Part shown: positions 25,613 through 36,912 of the stretch, piece after piece
Layout: each line of letters begins with the position of its first letter
Position numbering within the stretch: position 1 is the first letter of the stretch
NCBI GenBank assembly: GCA_022448005.1
Contig: JAKUTK010000005.1
Coordinates: 89,294 to 153,293 of the forward strand
Length of the DNA: 64,000 nt
Direction of reading: 5' to 3'
DNA from: Pseudomonas sp.
Lineage (GTDB): Bacteria; Pseudomonadota; Gammaproteobacteria; Pseudomonadales; Pseudomonadaceae
Program-made: the position numbers and the translations under genes
Notes under the pieces: generated by a model
Told to the model about the DNA's origin: nothing
Databases searched by the model: none
The model's input: only the letters and a program-made list of their open reading frames with translations

Positions 25613-26431
25613 TCAGCCAGCGAGCTGAAGACGCAGTGCCGCCAGCACAGTGGCCGATTCCGGCCGCACACCTCGCCAGAGTTCGAACGCCGCAGCCGCC
25701 TGCTCGACCAGCATGCCGAGCCCATCCCGATTCGACGCATCACGCTCAGCCGCCCATTGGCAAAAAGGCGTCGGCTTCGCGCCATACATCATGTCATAGC
25801 AGAGGGTATCACCCGGCTTGATCAGGTCATCGCCCAACGGCGGCAGCTCGCCGCCGAGGCTCGCCGAGGTGCCATTGATGATCACATCGAACGGGCCTTG
25901 CAGTTCCTCGAAAGCGCTGGCACTCACCGGCCCCAGCTCGGCAAATTCACCCGCCAGCTGTTCGGCCTTGGACAGAGTGCGGTTGGCGATAACCAGCGCG
26001 GCCGGGCGCTGCGACAGCAAGGGCTCAAGTACACCGCGCACCGCCCCCCCGGCGCCCAGCAGCAGGATCCGCTTGCCTTGCAAGACGACGCCAGCGTTTT
26101 CCTGCAGATCGCGGACCAGACCGATACCGTCGGTGTTGTCACCCAGCAAGGTACCGTCTTCGAGCTTTTTCAGGGTATTCACCGCGCCGGCGCGCCGGGC
26201 GCGCTCACTCAGCCTGTCGGCTAGGCGGTAGGCCTGTTCCTTGAACGGCACGGTGACGTTGGCGCCCAGACCCGTCTCGAAAAAGGCTTTGGCAAAGCCA
26301 GGAAAGTCATCCAACGGCGCCAGCAAAGGTTCGTAGCTGAGATCCTGCCCGGTCTGTTCGGCAAACAACCGGTGGATCTGGGGCGACTTGCTGTGCCCGA
26401 TGGGGTTACCAAAAACGCCGTAGCGGTCCAT
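25613..26431 (-). CDS. aroE: Shikimate dehydrogenase
   Basis: About 272 residues from ATG 26431 (GGAG ten bases upstream; two TTG codons in front are also possible). NADPH-linked reduction of 3-dehydroshikimate to shikimate in aromatic amino-acid synthesis. The N-terminal motif [10 protein letters not shown] binds shikimate, and NVTVPFKE carries the catalytic Lys. Then [10 protein letters not shown], the NADP loop [15 protein letters not shown], and NRT at the end of the strand, which selects NADP. Length is normal. It sits upstream of hemF in the minus direction, as in other pseudomonads. Confidence 0.95.
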   Translation of the reverse strand: MDRYGVFGNPIGHSKSPQIHRLFAEQTGQDLSYEPLLAPLDDFPGFAKAFFETGLGANVTVPFKEQAYRLADRLSERARRAGAVNTLKKLEDGTLLGDNTDGIGLVRDLQENAGVVLQGKRILLLGAGGAVRGVLEPLLSQRPAALVIANRTLSKAEQLAGEFAELGPVSASAFEELQGPFDVIINGTSASLGGELPPLGDDLIKPGDTLCYDMMYGAKPTPFCQWAAERDASNRDGLGMLVEQAAAAFELWRGVRPESATVLAALRLQLAG

Positions 26432-26511
26432 CAACAATTACTCCGCTTTAAATAGGTTCTGCACCCGTCACGCGTGAGCGTCTGGCAGACGCAGCGCCTG
26501 AGAAAGCCGTG

Positions 26512-28560
<2,049 letters not shown>

Positions 28561-28594
28561 GCCGGCCGGCGTGTACGCCCTGACGCCAGCGGCG

Positions 28595-29152
28595 TCAGGA
28601 GGCGCGAATCACCTCGCCGTTGCGTATGTCGCGGATGGTGGAGGGGTTTTTACGACCGCCCAGGCTGCCGCCCAGCACGCCGTCCAGATCGCCAGGGAAG
28701 TATTGCTCGACGCGCAGACGCGACCGCGCCGAAGGTCGGCCGGCCGGGTTGGCCGATGTGGATACCAATGGGCCGGTCAGGGCGCATAGCCTGGCGACCA
28801 GCGGGTGATCGGTCACACGAAGCGCCACGCTGTCATGCTCGCCGGTGATCCAGTCAGGCAGACGGTCGCGGTGCGGGACCAGCCAGGTATTCGGCCCCGG
28901 CCAGCTGCCAACCAACCGGTCCAGCCAGCGCTCAGGAAGATCGTCCAGCAGAAATTCGAACTGCTCAATGCAATCGGCGACCAGGATCAGTCCTTTCTCC
29001 ACTGGCCGTTCCTTGAGAGCGAGCAGCCGATGTACCGCATCGCTGTCCCAGGGATCGCAGCCCAGCCCCCACACTGCCTCGGTCGGATAGGCGATTACTC
29101 CGCCACGCCTGACGACTCGCGCCGCCTGCTGAACACGCCAATTGCCGACCAT
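28595..29152 (-). CDS. tsaC: Threonylcarbamoyl-AMP synthase
   Basis: 185 residues from the ATG at 29152 (GGGGAG upstream). YrdC/TsaC makes the activated carbamoyl-threonine used for the t6A modification of tRNAs reading ANN codons. Signature [16 protein letters not shown] near residues 19-34 and KxR-type residues RPVEKGLIL near 50-58; [11 protein letters not shown] near 138-148. No other domain, as in the short TsaC class. dprA is upstream on the same strand. Confidence 0.92.
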   Translation of the reverse strand: MVGNWRVQQAARVVRRGGVIAYPTEAVWGLGCDPWDSDAVHRLLALKERPVEKGLILVADCIEQFEFLLDDLPERWLDRLVGSWPGPNTWLVPHRDRLPDWITGEHDSVALRVTDHPLVARLCALTGPLVSTSANPAGRPSARSRLRVEQYFPGDLDGVLGGSLGGRKNPSTIRDIRNGEVIRAS

Positions 29153-29215
29153 TGCCAACTCCCCTGAGACTGATCGGCGAAGTGTACCCAAGCGCTGATG
29201 GCAGCACAGCAGGCC

Positions 29216-30307
29216 TCAACCCGTACAGGCGATCCAACGCCCGTTCTCGCAAACAACCACGCCCTCGATTTCAAGCTCGGTGAGCGCTGCGAGGGTTTCC
29301 GACAAAGGCTGGTTCACGGCACCGGCCAGCGCCTCGCTGCTCATGGGGGCGGCATGCAGCTGGGCGACTAGAGGATGCATCGGCTCGGATCGTTGCGCTT
29401 CGGGAGCGGCCGGGCCTTGCTGCCAGCCGCGCAAGGCTTGCAGCACATCTTCGACACTTTCCACCAGCGCCGCGCCCTGGCGAATCAGCTGATGACAGCC
29501 TCGAGCGCCCGGATGGTGGATCGAGCCGGGAATCGCATAGACCTCACGGCCTTGCTCGGCAGCCAGACGGGCGGTGATCAGCGAGCCGCTCGAAGGGCTT
29601 GCCTCGACCACCAGCACACCCAACGACAAGCCGCTGATGATGCGATTGCGACGTGGAAAGTTGGCGGCCTGCGGCGGGCAATCGAGCGGTAACTCGGATA
29701 CCAGCGCACCACCGCCTTCAACGATGCGTGCAGCCAGCCCCAGATGGCGGCGCGGATACAGTTGCTCGAGCCCGGTACCCAGTACGGCGATGGTCTTGCC
29801 GCCGACGTCCAGTGCGCCTTGATGAGCCGCACCATCAATACCCAGCGCTAGACCGCTGGTGATCACAAAACCACCGCGCGCCAAACTGCGAGCAAAGGCG
29901 GTGGCGTTATCCAGTCCCGGCCGTGAAGCGCGTCGGCTTCCGACCATGGCCAGCTGCGGTCGCTCCAAAAGGCTTGGATCACCTTCGATGAACAGCAGCG
30001 GCGGAGCGTCCGGCAGCTCTTCCAGCAAACCGGGATAAGCCGGGGCATCCCACATCAGCAGATGTCGCGCCGGCGCTTCCAGCCACTTGAGGCTGGCAGC
30101 GGCTCGCTCACGAATTGCCGGGCTGCGCCTGGCTTCGGCACAACCCGCCGGTAAACCCAGCGAGCGCCAAGCGGATGCAGGCGCACTGAGTGCTGAAGAC
30201 GCATCAGGAAACGCGCTGAGCAACTTACGCAGGCGACGCGGGCCCAATTCCGGCAACACGTGCAGGCGCAGGCGCGCTTCCAGTTCGGCAGGGGATATCG
30301 AAGGCAT
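29216..30307 (-). CDS. dprA: DNA-processing protein A
   Basis: 363 residues from the ATG at 30307. DprA loads RecA onto incoming single-stranded DNA in natural transformation, fitting P. stutzeri, a naturally competent species. The Rossmann core has MVGSRRASRPG near residue 120, FVITSGLALGIDGAAHQGAL near 148, and FPRRNRIISGLS near 219. A C-terminal winged helix (about 300-363) follows. The neighbouring tsaC and tsaP keep the usual pseudomonad order. Whether the host is competent is inferred from the species group. Confidence 0.9.
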   Translation of the reverse strand: MPSISPAELEARLRLHVLPELGPRRLRKLLSAFPDASSALSAPASAWRSLGLPAGCAEARRSPAIRERAAASLKWLEAPARHLLMWDAPAYPGLLEELPDAPPLLFIEGDPSLLERPQLAMVGSRRASRPGLDNATAFARSLARGGFVITSGLALGIDGAAHQGALDVGGKTIAVLGTGLEQLYPRRHLGLAARIVEGGGALVSELPLDCPPQAANFPRRNRIISGLSLGVLVVEASPSSGSLITARLAAEQGREVYAIPGSIHHPGARGCHQLIRQGAALVESVEDVLQALRGWQQGPAAPEAQRSEPMHPLVAQLHAAPMSSEALAGAVNQPLSETLAALTELEIEGVVVCENGRWIACTG

Positions 30308-30365
30308 GAGAACAGTCCTTGTCTCTTGGCACCGCATCCGTGCGGTGCTTGTTCAGCAGAAATGA

Positions 30366-30392
30366 CAAGCCCCGCGATGCGGGGCTTGGGGG
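30366..30392 (-). terminator. Hairpin between tsaP and dprA
   Basis: AAGCCCCGC, a 3-base loop and GCGGGGCTT form a tight stem (30369-30389) a few bases after the tsaP stop. It probably ends or reduces transcription into dprA. Confidence 0.65.
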
Positions 30393-30394
30393 TA

Positions 30395-31420
30395 TCAGGG
30401 GTTGCGGACCTTGTCCATCACCGCCAGTGAGCGAGTCGCCTGCAGGACCAGGCCATAGCTGAGCTTGTCGTAGGTGCGGAACACCATCAGCAGGCCGGAA
30501 CGCTCGTCCGGGATCTTCACGTTTTCACCGGTGACCCGGTCGCGGACGGTTTCTCCGGTCTTGTACACCGCCAGCACGTTGCCGACGTTCAGCCCGTCAC
30601 GCGCCCCGCGGTTCAGGGTGACCACATCGAACTGACCGATCTGGGTCACGCCGCGCGGTACATCCAGAATCACACCGTTGATCTCTTCTTTCGGCTCGCT
30701 CGGCATGAAGGTCGAATTAATCGCACGCTCTTCGCTGGGGAACAGACGGTCGCCGATACGCGCTTCCTGGGTAACCCGGGTGAGCATCAGGGTTGCAATG
30801 TCTCCCTCCATGTCGAGAAGCTCGGCAGTGCCTACATCGTCGGCGTTAATACCGAGGAATTCCCCGGTCTCCGGGTCCACGTAGGTCTTGCCCTGACGGA
30901 AGATGCCGTAGATACCGATGTCATCCTGGAATTCGCCGCGGCCGTAGACGCGGTCTCCAGAGCCACTGATCACGCGCTCGGCATTGCCGGCGACAATGTA
31001 GGGCGCGGCCTCGAATTCAGCGGCGCTGTCGACAATGCGGTTACTCAGCAGGAAACTGTTGATGGCTTCCAGGGGAATGGTGCTGATGGCCTCGGCCATT
31101 GGCGTGCTACGAACGGTGGGGGAGAGCTTGATCGTTCCGCGCGACGCGCCACGGTTGAGCATGAGGCGCGGTTGGCCTTCGATGTAGACAAGGCTGAGGC
31201 TGTCGCCAGGATAGATCAGGTGCGGATTTTCGACCTGCGGATTGGCGTGCCAGAGTTCGGGCCACTTCCAGGGCTCGCTGAGAAAGCGACCAGAAATGTC
31301 CCAGAGTGTGTCGCCTTTCACTACGGTGTACTGCTCCGGATGGTCATCCTTGAGCTGTACAGCGGCGTGTGCCATGCCGCCAACCGCCACCAACAGCAGG
31401 GCGAGTAGTGATTTCCTCAT
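30395..31420 (-). CDS. tsaP: LysM-domain secretin-associated protein TsaP
   Basis: 341 residues from the ATG at 31420 (AAGGGA eight bases upstream). A signal peptide (MRKSLLALLLVAVGGMAHA) precedes a LysM domain at about 28-75 (YTVVKGDTLWDISGRFLSEPW), then a long beta-rich domain. In P. aeruginosa the equivalent, in the same order beside dprA, is TsaP, which ties the type IV pilus secretin to peptidoglycan in the periplasm. That fits the pilus-based competence of P. stutzeri. No lipobox. It is the first gene of the group tsaP-dprA-tsaC. Confidence 0.85.
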   Translation of the reverse strand: MRKSLLALLLVAVGGMAHAAVQLKDDHPEQYTVVKGDTLWDISGRFLSEPWKWPELWHANPQVENPHLIYPGDSLSLVYIEGQPRLMLNRGASRGTIKLSPTVRSTPMAEAISTIPLEAINSFLLSNRIVDSAAEFEAAPYIVAGNAERVISGSGDRVYGRGEFQDDIGIYGIFRQGKTYVDPETGEFLGINADDVGTAELLDMEGDIATLMLTRVTQEARIGDRLFPSEERAINSTFMPSEPKEEINGVILDVPRGVTQIGQFDVVTLNRGARDGLNVGNVLAVYKTGETVRDRVTGENVKIPDERSGLLMVFRTYDKLSYGLVLQATRSLAVMDKVRNP

Positions 31421-31568
31421 GTGGTGAATCCCTTTATGATGTGCCTTCACGTAAAGCGCCCTAGCGCCGCAGTAACCCTTGTGGAAAGCGGCGTTAAGCC
31501 GTTTACAAGCTGCTCGGCATCTTAGCAGCGGCTTTTGACTTTATTCCATAAGTGCATCACAAACGCAT

Positions 31569-32075
31569 ATGGCAATCCTGAACATCCTAGAATTTCCCGA
31601 TCCACGCCTGCGCACCATCGCCAAACCGGTGGACGTGGTCGATGACGGCATTCGTCAGTTGATCGACGACATGTTCGAGACCATGTACGACGCACCCGGC
31701 ATCGGCCTGGCCGCGACGCAGGTCAACGTGCACAAGCGGGTCGTAGTGATGGACCTGTCCGAGGACAAGACCGATCCACGGGTCTTCATCAATCCCGAGT
31801 TCGAGTTTCTCACCGACGAAATGGAGCAGTATCAGGAAGGATGCCTGTCGGTGCCCGGCTTCTACGAAAACGTAGACCGGCCACAGAAGGTGAAGATCAA
31901 GGCGCTGGACCGCGACGGCCAGCCCTATGAGCTGATCGCCGAAGGCCTGCTCGCGGTCTGCATCCAGCACGAATGCGATCACCTCAACGGCAAGCTGTTC
32001 GTCGACTACCTGTCCAATCTCAAGCGCGACCGGATCAAGAAGAAGCTGGAAAAGCTTCACCGTCAGCAGGCTTGA
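31569..32075 (+). CDS. def: Peptide deformylase
   Basis: 168 residues. Removes the formyl group from the N-terminal Met of new proteins. The three metal-site motifs are present: GIGLAATQV (about 45-53), EGCLSVPGF with the Cys ligand (about 90-98), and QHECDHLNG with the two His ligands (about 133-141). It reads away from tsaP and is followed 211 bases later by fmt, its enzyme partner, with a repeat between them. Length normal. Confidence 0.95.
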   Translation: MAILNILEFPDPRLRTIAKPVDVVDDGIRQLIDDMFETMYDAPGIGLAATQVNVHKRVVVMDLSEDKTDPRVFINPEFEFLTDEMEQYQEGCLSVPGFYENVDRPQKVKIKALDRDGQPYELIAEGLLAVCIQHECDHLNGKLFVDYLSNLKRDRIKKKLEKLHRQQA

Positions 32076-32107
32076 TCTCCCACCCCAAAGGCTTGCAGCG
32101 GCAAGCT

Positions 32108-32250
32108 GCTTGAAAACGTAGCGAGCGAAGGTCAGGCAAGGACTAGGCGTCCCCGCAAAAACAGGCGAAAAAGCGCAGTTTACGAGTTGTAAATGAGCAT
32201 TTTGAGGCTTTTTTTAACGCAGCATGACCGAGCGCAGTAGTTTTCATGCA
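32108..32250 (+). repeat. Dispersed intergenic repeat between def and fmt
   Basis: GTAGCGAGCGAAGGTCAGGC followed by GCAGTTTACGAGTTGTAAA and a T-rich stretch (GAGGCTTTTTTTAACG). I recognise this type as a repeat that recurs between genes in pseudomonad genomes. It contains no ORF with a ribosome site. Confidence 0.5.
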
Positions 32251-32286
32251 GCCTGCAGCAAGCCTTTTTCATTGAAGAGTCCTTCT

Positions 32287-33216
32287 ATGCGCATCGTTTT
32301 CGCCGGCACGCCGGAATTCGCCGCTCAGCATCTACAAGCCTTGATCGACGCCAAGCGTCAGGTCGTGGCGGTGTATACGCAGCCGGATCGCCCGGCGGGC
32401 CGTGGCCAGAGACTGATGCCCAGCCCCGTCAAGCAGCTCGCGCTGCAGCATGAGATTCCGGTGTATCAGCCCCAGAGCCTGCGTGACCCAGCTGCGCAGG
32501 CGGAGCTGGCCGACTTGCAGGCGGACCTCATGGTCGTGGTCGCCTACGGCTTGATCCTGCCGCAAGCCGTGCTGGATATGCCGCGCCTGGGCTGCATCAA
32601 CAGCCATGCCTCGCTGCTGCCACGCTGGCGAGGCGCGGCGCCGATTCAGCGGGCTATCGAAGCAGGTGATACCGAATCTGGCGTGACCGTCATGCAGATG
32701 GAAGCGGGGCTGGACACCGGGCCGATGCTGCTCAAGGTCCGCACACCGATCACAGCGGAGGATACCGGTGGCACCCTGCATGATCGCCTGGCCGACCTCG
32801 GTTCGCAGGCCGTGATCGATGCAGTCACTGCGCTGGAAGCCGGCACGCTCGTTGGTGAGGTTCAGGACGACAATCTGGCCACCTATGCGCACAAGCTGAA
32901 CAAGAACGAAGCACGGCTCGACTGGAAGCGACCAGCGGTTGAGCTTGAGCGGCTCGTGCGGGCATTCAATCCCTGGCCGACCTGCCACAGCAGCCTCGAC
33001 GGCGCTGCGGTGAAAATTCATGCTGCGCGTGCATCCGCAGGGCAGGGCACGCCTGGGCAGATCATCGAGGCCAGCAAGGACGGCCTGGAGGTCGCTTGTG
33101 CCGAGGGTTCGCTGATGCTCACTCGCCTGCAACTCCCGGGCGGCAAGGCGCTCGCCGTCAGCGACCTGTTCAACAGCCGCCGTGAACAGTTCGCTGTCGG
33201 CAAGGTGTTCGAATAA
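32287..33216 (+). CDS. fmt: Methionyl-tRNA formyltransferase
   Basis: 309 residues from the ATG at 32287 (GAAGAG upstream; an earlier in-frame ATG at 32224 falls in repeat sequence). Adds a formyl group from 10-formyltetrahydrofolate to initiator Met-tRNA. Folate-site motifs [19 protein letters not shown] (about 109-127), [13 protein letters not shown] and the C-terminal OB-fold region are seen. The stop overlaps the rsmB start by one base (TAATG), so the genes are coupled. Confidence 0.95.
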   Translation: MRIVFAGTPEFAAQHLQALIDAKRQVVAVYTQPDRPAGRGQRLMPSPVKQLALQHEIPVYQPQSLRDPAAQAELADLQADLMVVVAYGLILPQAVLDMPRLGCINSHASLLPRWRGAAPIQRAIEAGDTESGVTVMQMEAGLDTGPMLLKVRTPITAEDTGGTLHDRLADLGSQAVIDAVTALEAGTLVGEVQDDNLATYAHKLNKNEARLDWKRPAVELERLVRAFNPWPTCHSSLDGAAVKIHAARASAGQGTPGQIIEASKDGLEVACAEGSLMLTRLQLPGGKALAVSDLFNSRREQFAVGKVFE

Positions 33217-34544
33217 TGTCGATGAACCCGCGTCTCGCCGCTGCCCGCGCATTGGCCGTGGTGCTGTCCGGCAAAGCCTCGCTGAACAGCAGCCTGCCCG
33301 ATGTACTGGCCAAGGTGGACGCGCGTGATCGTGGCCTGACCCAGGAGCTGGCGTTCGGCACCGCCCGCTGGCAGCCGCGTCTATCCGGTCTTGCCGAGCG
33401 ATTGCTGCAAAAGCCATTCAAGGCAGCGGATCGCGATGTCGAGGCCTTGCTGCTGGTCGGGCTGTACCAGCTGTTCTACACCCGGATTCCGCCGCATGCC
33501 GCCATTGGTGAAACCGTGGGCTGCGCGGAGAAGCTGAAGAAGCCCTGGGCAAAAGGGCTGCTCAACGCCGTGTTGCGCAACGCCCAGCGTGACGGCGAAG
33601 CGCTGTTCGCCGAGCTCGAACGTGACCCGGTGATTCGCTTTGCCCACCCGCGCTGGCTGCAGAAGTCGCTCAAGGCTCATTGGCCGGAACATTGGGAGGC
33701 GATCTGTACCGCAAACAACCTGCATCCGCCGATGATATTGCGGGTCAACCATTGCCAGGTCGGGCGCGACACCTATCTCGCGGAACTGCAGGACGCCGGC
33801 ATCGAAGCGTTCCCCTGCAGCCACAGCGAAGACGGCATTCGACTCGCCGCGGCCTGCGATGTCACGCAACTGCCGGGCTTTGCCGAGGGGCGCATCAGCG
33901 TACAGGACGAAGCCGCGCAGCTGGCCGCCAGCCTGCTCGATCTGGCTCCCGGCCAGCGGGTGCTGGATGCCTGCTGCGCCCCGGGCGGCAAGACCTGCCA
34001 CATCCTCGAACGCGAACCTGCGCTGGCTGAAGTCATCGCCCTGGACCTTGAGCCGAAGCGCTTGCAGCGTGTGCAGGAAAACCTCGATCGCCTGCAGCTC
34101 GACGCCACGCTGGTGGCTGCCGACGCCCGCGCCACCGACGCTTGGTGGGATGGCCAACTCTTTCAGCGAATCCTGCTCGACGCACCGTGCTCGGCCACCG
34201 GTGTCATCCGTCGGCATCCCGATATCAAGCTGGCGCGCCAGGCCGACGACATCGCCCCCCTGGCGGCGCTGCAGGGCGAGCTGCTCGACGCGCTATGGCC
34301 GACCCTGGCTGTCGGCGGGGTTCTGCTGTATGCCACCTGTTCGGTACTGCCGACCGAAAACCGCGAGGTGATCGAAGCCTTTCTCACGCGCACACCCGGC
34401 GCCCGCGAACTGGACCTGCCCAAGGGGTTCGGCGTCGAACAGCCGCATGGACGTCAGCTTTTGCCTCAGGACAATGGCCACGACGGCTTCTACTACGCCA
34501 AATTGATTAAAGTCGCGGCCCAACCCAATGGCCGACAATCCTAA
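33216..34544 (+). CDS. rsmB: 16S rRNA (cytosine-967) methyltransferase RsmB
   Basis: 442 residues. An N-terminal NusB-like domain (about 5-130) precedes a SAM-dependent m5C methyltransferase. The SAM loop is [16 protein letters not shown] (about 249-264). The two cysteines of the reaction are in DAPCSATG (about 323) and YATCSV (about 376). Targets C967 of 16S rRNA. Translationally coupled to fmt; trkA follows after 72 bases. This def-fmt-rsmB-trkA order is standard in gammaproteobacteria. Confidence 0.94.
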   Translation: MSMNPRLAAARALAVVLSGKASLNSSLPDVLAKVDARDRGLTQELAFGTARWQPRLSGLAERLLQKPFKAADRDVEALLLVGLYQLFYTRIPPHAAIGETVGCAEKLKKPWAKGLLNAVLRNAQRDGEALFAELERDPVIRFAHPRWLQKSLKAHWPEHWEAICTANNLHPPMILRVNHCQVGRDTYLAELQDAGIEAFPCSHSEDGIRLAAACDVTQLPGFAEGRISVQDEAAQLAASLLDLAPGQRVLDACCAPGGKTCHILEREPALAEVIALDLEPKRLQRVQENLDRLQLDATLVAADARATDAWWDGQLFQRILLDAPCSATGVIRRHPDIKLARQADDIAPLAALQGELLDALWPTLAVGGVLLYATCSVLPTENREVIEAFLTRTPGARELDLPKGFGVEQPHGRQLLPQDNGHDGFYYAKLIKVAAQPNGRQS

Positions 34545-34616
34545 GGTGAGCCAGACGCCAACGTCTCGGCTACCTCATGCTGTGGCGGTTACAAGCCGTC
34601 TTTCAGGAGCGATCGC

Positions 34617-35990
34617 GTGAAGATCATCATTCTCGGCGCAGGGCAGGTGGGCGGTACGCTTGCCGAAAACCTCGCCAGCGAAGCCAACGACATCACCGTG
34701 GTCGACACTGACGTCGATCGCCTGCGCGACCTCGGCGACCGCCTGGACATCCGCACGGTAGTCGGTCGTGGCTCATTCCCCACGGTGCTGCGCCAGGCCG
34801 GTGCGGACGATGCCGACATGCTGGTGGCCGTCACCAACAGCGACGAGACCAACATGGTCGCCTGCCAGGTCGCTTACACCCTGTTCCATACTCCGACCAA
34901 GATTGCGCGGGTGCGCGAGTCGGTGTACCTCACCCGCTCAGGCCTGTTCAGCAACGAGGCGATTCCGGTCGACGTACTGATCAGCCCCGAGCAGGTGGTG
35001 ACCAACTACATCAAGCGCCTGATCGAACACCCCGGCTCGCTGCAGGTGATCGACTTTGCCGAGGGCAAGGCGCAGCTGGTCGCCGTACGCGCCTACTATG
35101 GCGGACCGCTGGTGGGCCAGGAGCTGCGCCAGATCCGCAAACACATGCCCAACGTCGACACCCGCGTGGCAGCGATCTTCCGCCGCAATCAGGCAATCCT
35201 GCCGCAGGGCGACACGGTCATCGAAGCGGACGATGAGGTGTTCTTCATCGCCGCGAGCGGGCATATCCGTGCAGTGATGAGCGAGATGCGCCGGCTGGAT
35301 GACAACTACAAACGCATCGTCATTGCCGGCGGCGGCCACATCGGCGAGCGCCTCGCCGAGGCCATCGAGAGCCGCTATCAGGTCAAGATCATCGAGATGA
35401 ACCCGGCGCGCTGCCGCTACCTCTCCGACACCCTGGACAGCACCATCATCCTTCAGGGCAGCGCCTCTGATCGCGACCTGCTGGTGGAAGAGAACATCAA
35501 CGATGCGGACGTCTTCCTCGCACTGACCAACGACGACGAAGCCAACATCATGTCCTCGCTGCTGGCCAAGCGCCTGGGTGCGCGCAAGGTGATGTGCATC
35601 ATCAACAACCCGGCCTATGTGGACCTGGTTCAGGGCGGCGAAATCGACATTGCCATCAGCCCGCAACTGGCCACCATCGGCACCCTGCTGACCCACGTGC
35701 GCCGCGGCGATATCGTCAGCGCTCACTCCTTGCGCCGTGGTGCCGCCGAGGCCATCGAGGTGATCGCCCACGGCGACTCCCGTTCGAGCAAGGTGGTCGG
35801 CCGGGCCATCGGCAAGATCGCCCTGCCGCCCGGCACCACCATCGGTGCGGTGATCCGTGACGAAGAAGTGCTGATCGCCCATGACAATACGGTCATCGAA
35901 TCAGGCGACCACGTGATCCTCTTCCTGGTCGACAAGAAGCATATCCGAGACGTGGAACGCCTGTTCCAGGCGGGGCTTACCTTCTTCTGA
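34617..35990 (+). CDS. trkA: Trk potassium uptake protein TrkA
   Basis: 457 residues from a GTG at 34617 with CAGGAG upstream. A peripheral membrane NAD-binding regulator of the TrkH/TrkG potassium channel. It contains two RCK units, each with a Rossmann loop ([15 protein letters not shown] near 4-18; [17 protein letters not shown] near 236-252) and a following C-terminal ligand domain. No TrkH gene is near. It is the last gene of the fmt group, ending before a strong hairpin. Confidence 0.94.
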   Translation: MKIIILGAGQVGGTLAENLASEANDITVVDTDVDRLRDLGDRLDIRTVVGRGSFPTVLRQAGADDADMLVAVTNSDETNMVACQVAYTLFHTPTKIARVRESVYLTRSGLFSNEAIPVDVLISPEQVVTNYIKRLIEHPGSLQVIDFAEGKAQLVAVRAYYGGPLVGQELRQIRKHMPNVDTRVAAIFRRNQAILPQGDTVIEADDEVFFIAASGHIRAVMSEMRRLDDNYKRIVIAGGGHIGERLAEAIESRYQVKIIEMNPARCRYLSDTLDSTIILQGSASDRDLLVEENINDADVFLALTNDDEANIMSSLLAKRLGARKVMCIINNPAYVDLVQGGEIDIAISPQLATIGTLLTHVRRGDIVSAHSLRRGAAEAIEVIAHGDSRSSKVVGRAIGKIALPPGTTIGAVIRDEEVLIAHDNTVIESGDHVILFLVDKKHIRDVERLFQAGLTFF

Positions 35991-36007
35991 GGGTCAGCCG
36001 GTGATGC

Positions 36008-36046
36008 GCTGCCCGCTCGGCCAAACCTCACAGGCCGAGCGGCAGC
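36008..36046. terminator. Bidirectional hairpin between trkA and yhhQ
   Basis: GCTGCC-C-GCTCGGCC, a 10-base loop and GGCCGAGCGGCAGC: a 14-bp stem with one bulge, 17 bases after the trkA stop and 17 before the end of yhhQ. It serves two convergent genes. Confidence 0.6.
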
Positions 36047-36062
36047 GGGGGCGATCTACTTC

Positions 36063-36716
36063 TTAGACTGTGGCAGCCCGCTGGCCGGGCAGCAGACGCA
36101 CGATGGCGTTCAGCAGCATGCCGTAGAGCGGAACGAACAGCGCCAGGCTGATGATCAGCTTGATGACGTAATCGACGCTGGCGATTTCCACCCAGTTCGC
36201 CGCCATGAAGGGATCGTCGCTGTGCCAGAAGGCGATGGAGAAGAACAGGAAGGTGTCCAGCAGGTTGCCGAAGATGGTCGAAGCGCTTGGCGCGATCCAC
36301 CACTGGCGCAAGCGGCGCAGCCGGTCGAACACCTGAATGTCGAGAATCTGGCCGAACGCATAGGCAAGGAAGCTGGCGACCGCGATGCGGAACACGAACA
36401 GGTTGAATTCGCCCAGCGCCGCGAACCCGCCAAACGCGCCCTGGTGAAACAGCACCGAGACCACATAGGAAGCGACCAGCGCCGGAACCATCACCTGCGC
36501 GATGACTCGACGCGCCGGGCCTTTGCCGAGTAGACGCACGGTCAAGTCAGTGGCGAGAAAGATGAACGGAAAACTGAACGCGCCCCAGGTGGTGTGCCAG
36601 CCGAACAAGGTGATCGGCAACTGCACCAGATAGTTGCTGGCGATGATGATGAGGATGTGAAACGCGATCAAACCGGCCAACGTGGCGCGGCGGACCGAGG
36701 GTGGGAGCTGCAACAT
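36063..36716 (-). CDS. yhhQ: Queuosine precursor transporter YhhQ
   Basis: 217 residues, an inner-membrane protein with about six hydrophobic segments (for example LAGLIAFHILIIIASNYLVQ at 14-33 and FVFRIAVASFLAYAFGQ near 107-123). The DUF165 family YhhQ imports preQ0/preQ1, bases used to make the tRNA modification queuosine. The start ATG at 36716 has AAGGA six bases upstream, and that AAGGA lies inside a preQ1 riboswitch (36722-36757). So the gene is probably shut off at the level of translation when preQ1 is plentiful. Confidence 0.92.
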   Translation of the reverse strand: MLQLPPSVRRATLAGLIAFHILIIIASNYLVQLPITLFGWHTTWGAFSFPFIFLATDLTVRLLGKGPARRVIAQVMVPALVASYVVSVLFHQGAFGGFAALGEFNLFVFRIAVASFLAYAFGQILDIQVFDRLRRLRQWWIAPSASTIFGNLLDTFLFFSIAFWHSDDPFMAANWVEIASVDYVIKLIISLALFVPLYGMLLNAIVRLLPGQRAATV

Positions 36717-36721
36717 GGCAT

Positions 36722-36757
36722 TTCCTTTTTAGGGTGATGGGGTTAGGGAACCCATTG
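36722..36757 (-). promoter_or_regulatory. preQ1-I riboswitch controlling yhhQ
   Basis: In the RNA (minus strand), AUGGG (36755-36751) pairs with CCCAU (36741-36737) to form P1, enclosing the loop UUCCCUAAC. The A-rich tail UAAAAA is followed by GGAA. The CCU in the loop (36747-36745) can pair with AGG (36726-36724), giving the H-type pseudoknot of class I. This AGG is part of the yhhQ ribosome site AAGGA. Loop start UUC, the ACCCC and the A-run all agree with the known consensus. Confidence 0.85.
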
Positions 36758-36912
36758 CCGCGCCGACATGGCCCGAGCGGCGCGCATTCTAGTGTCATTT
36801 CGACCTGGCGGATAGCGCGCCGGTCGGAACGACCGGATGCATATGTCTCCGTCTATTCCAAGGGGCAACAGCATTCGTGGCTCAAAGCGCTCCGCGACAG
36901 GCCGCCAAATGA

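Noticed and set aside
35909..35920. CCACGTGATCC in trkA as a fourth parS
   Set aside because: Only the CACGTG core matches; the flanking arms do not fit the consensus.
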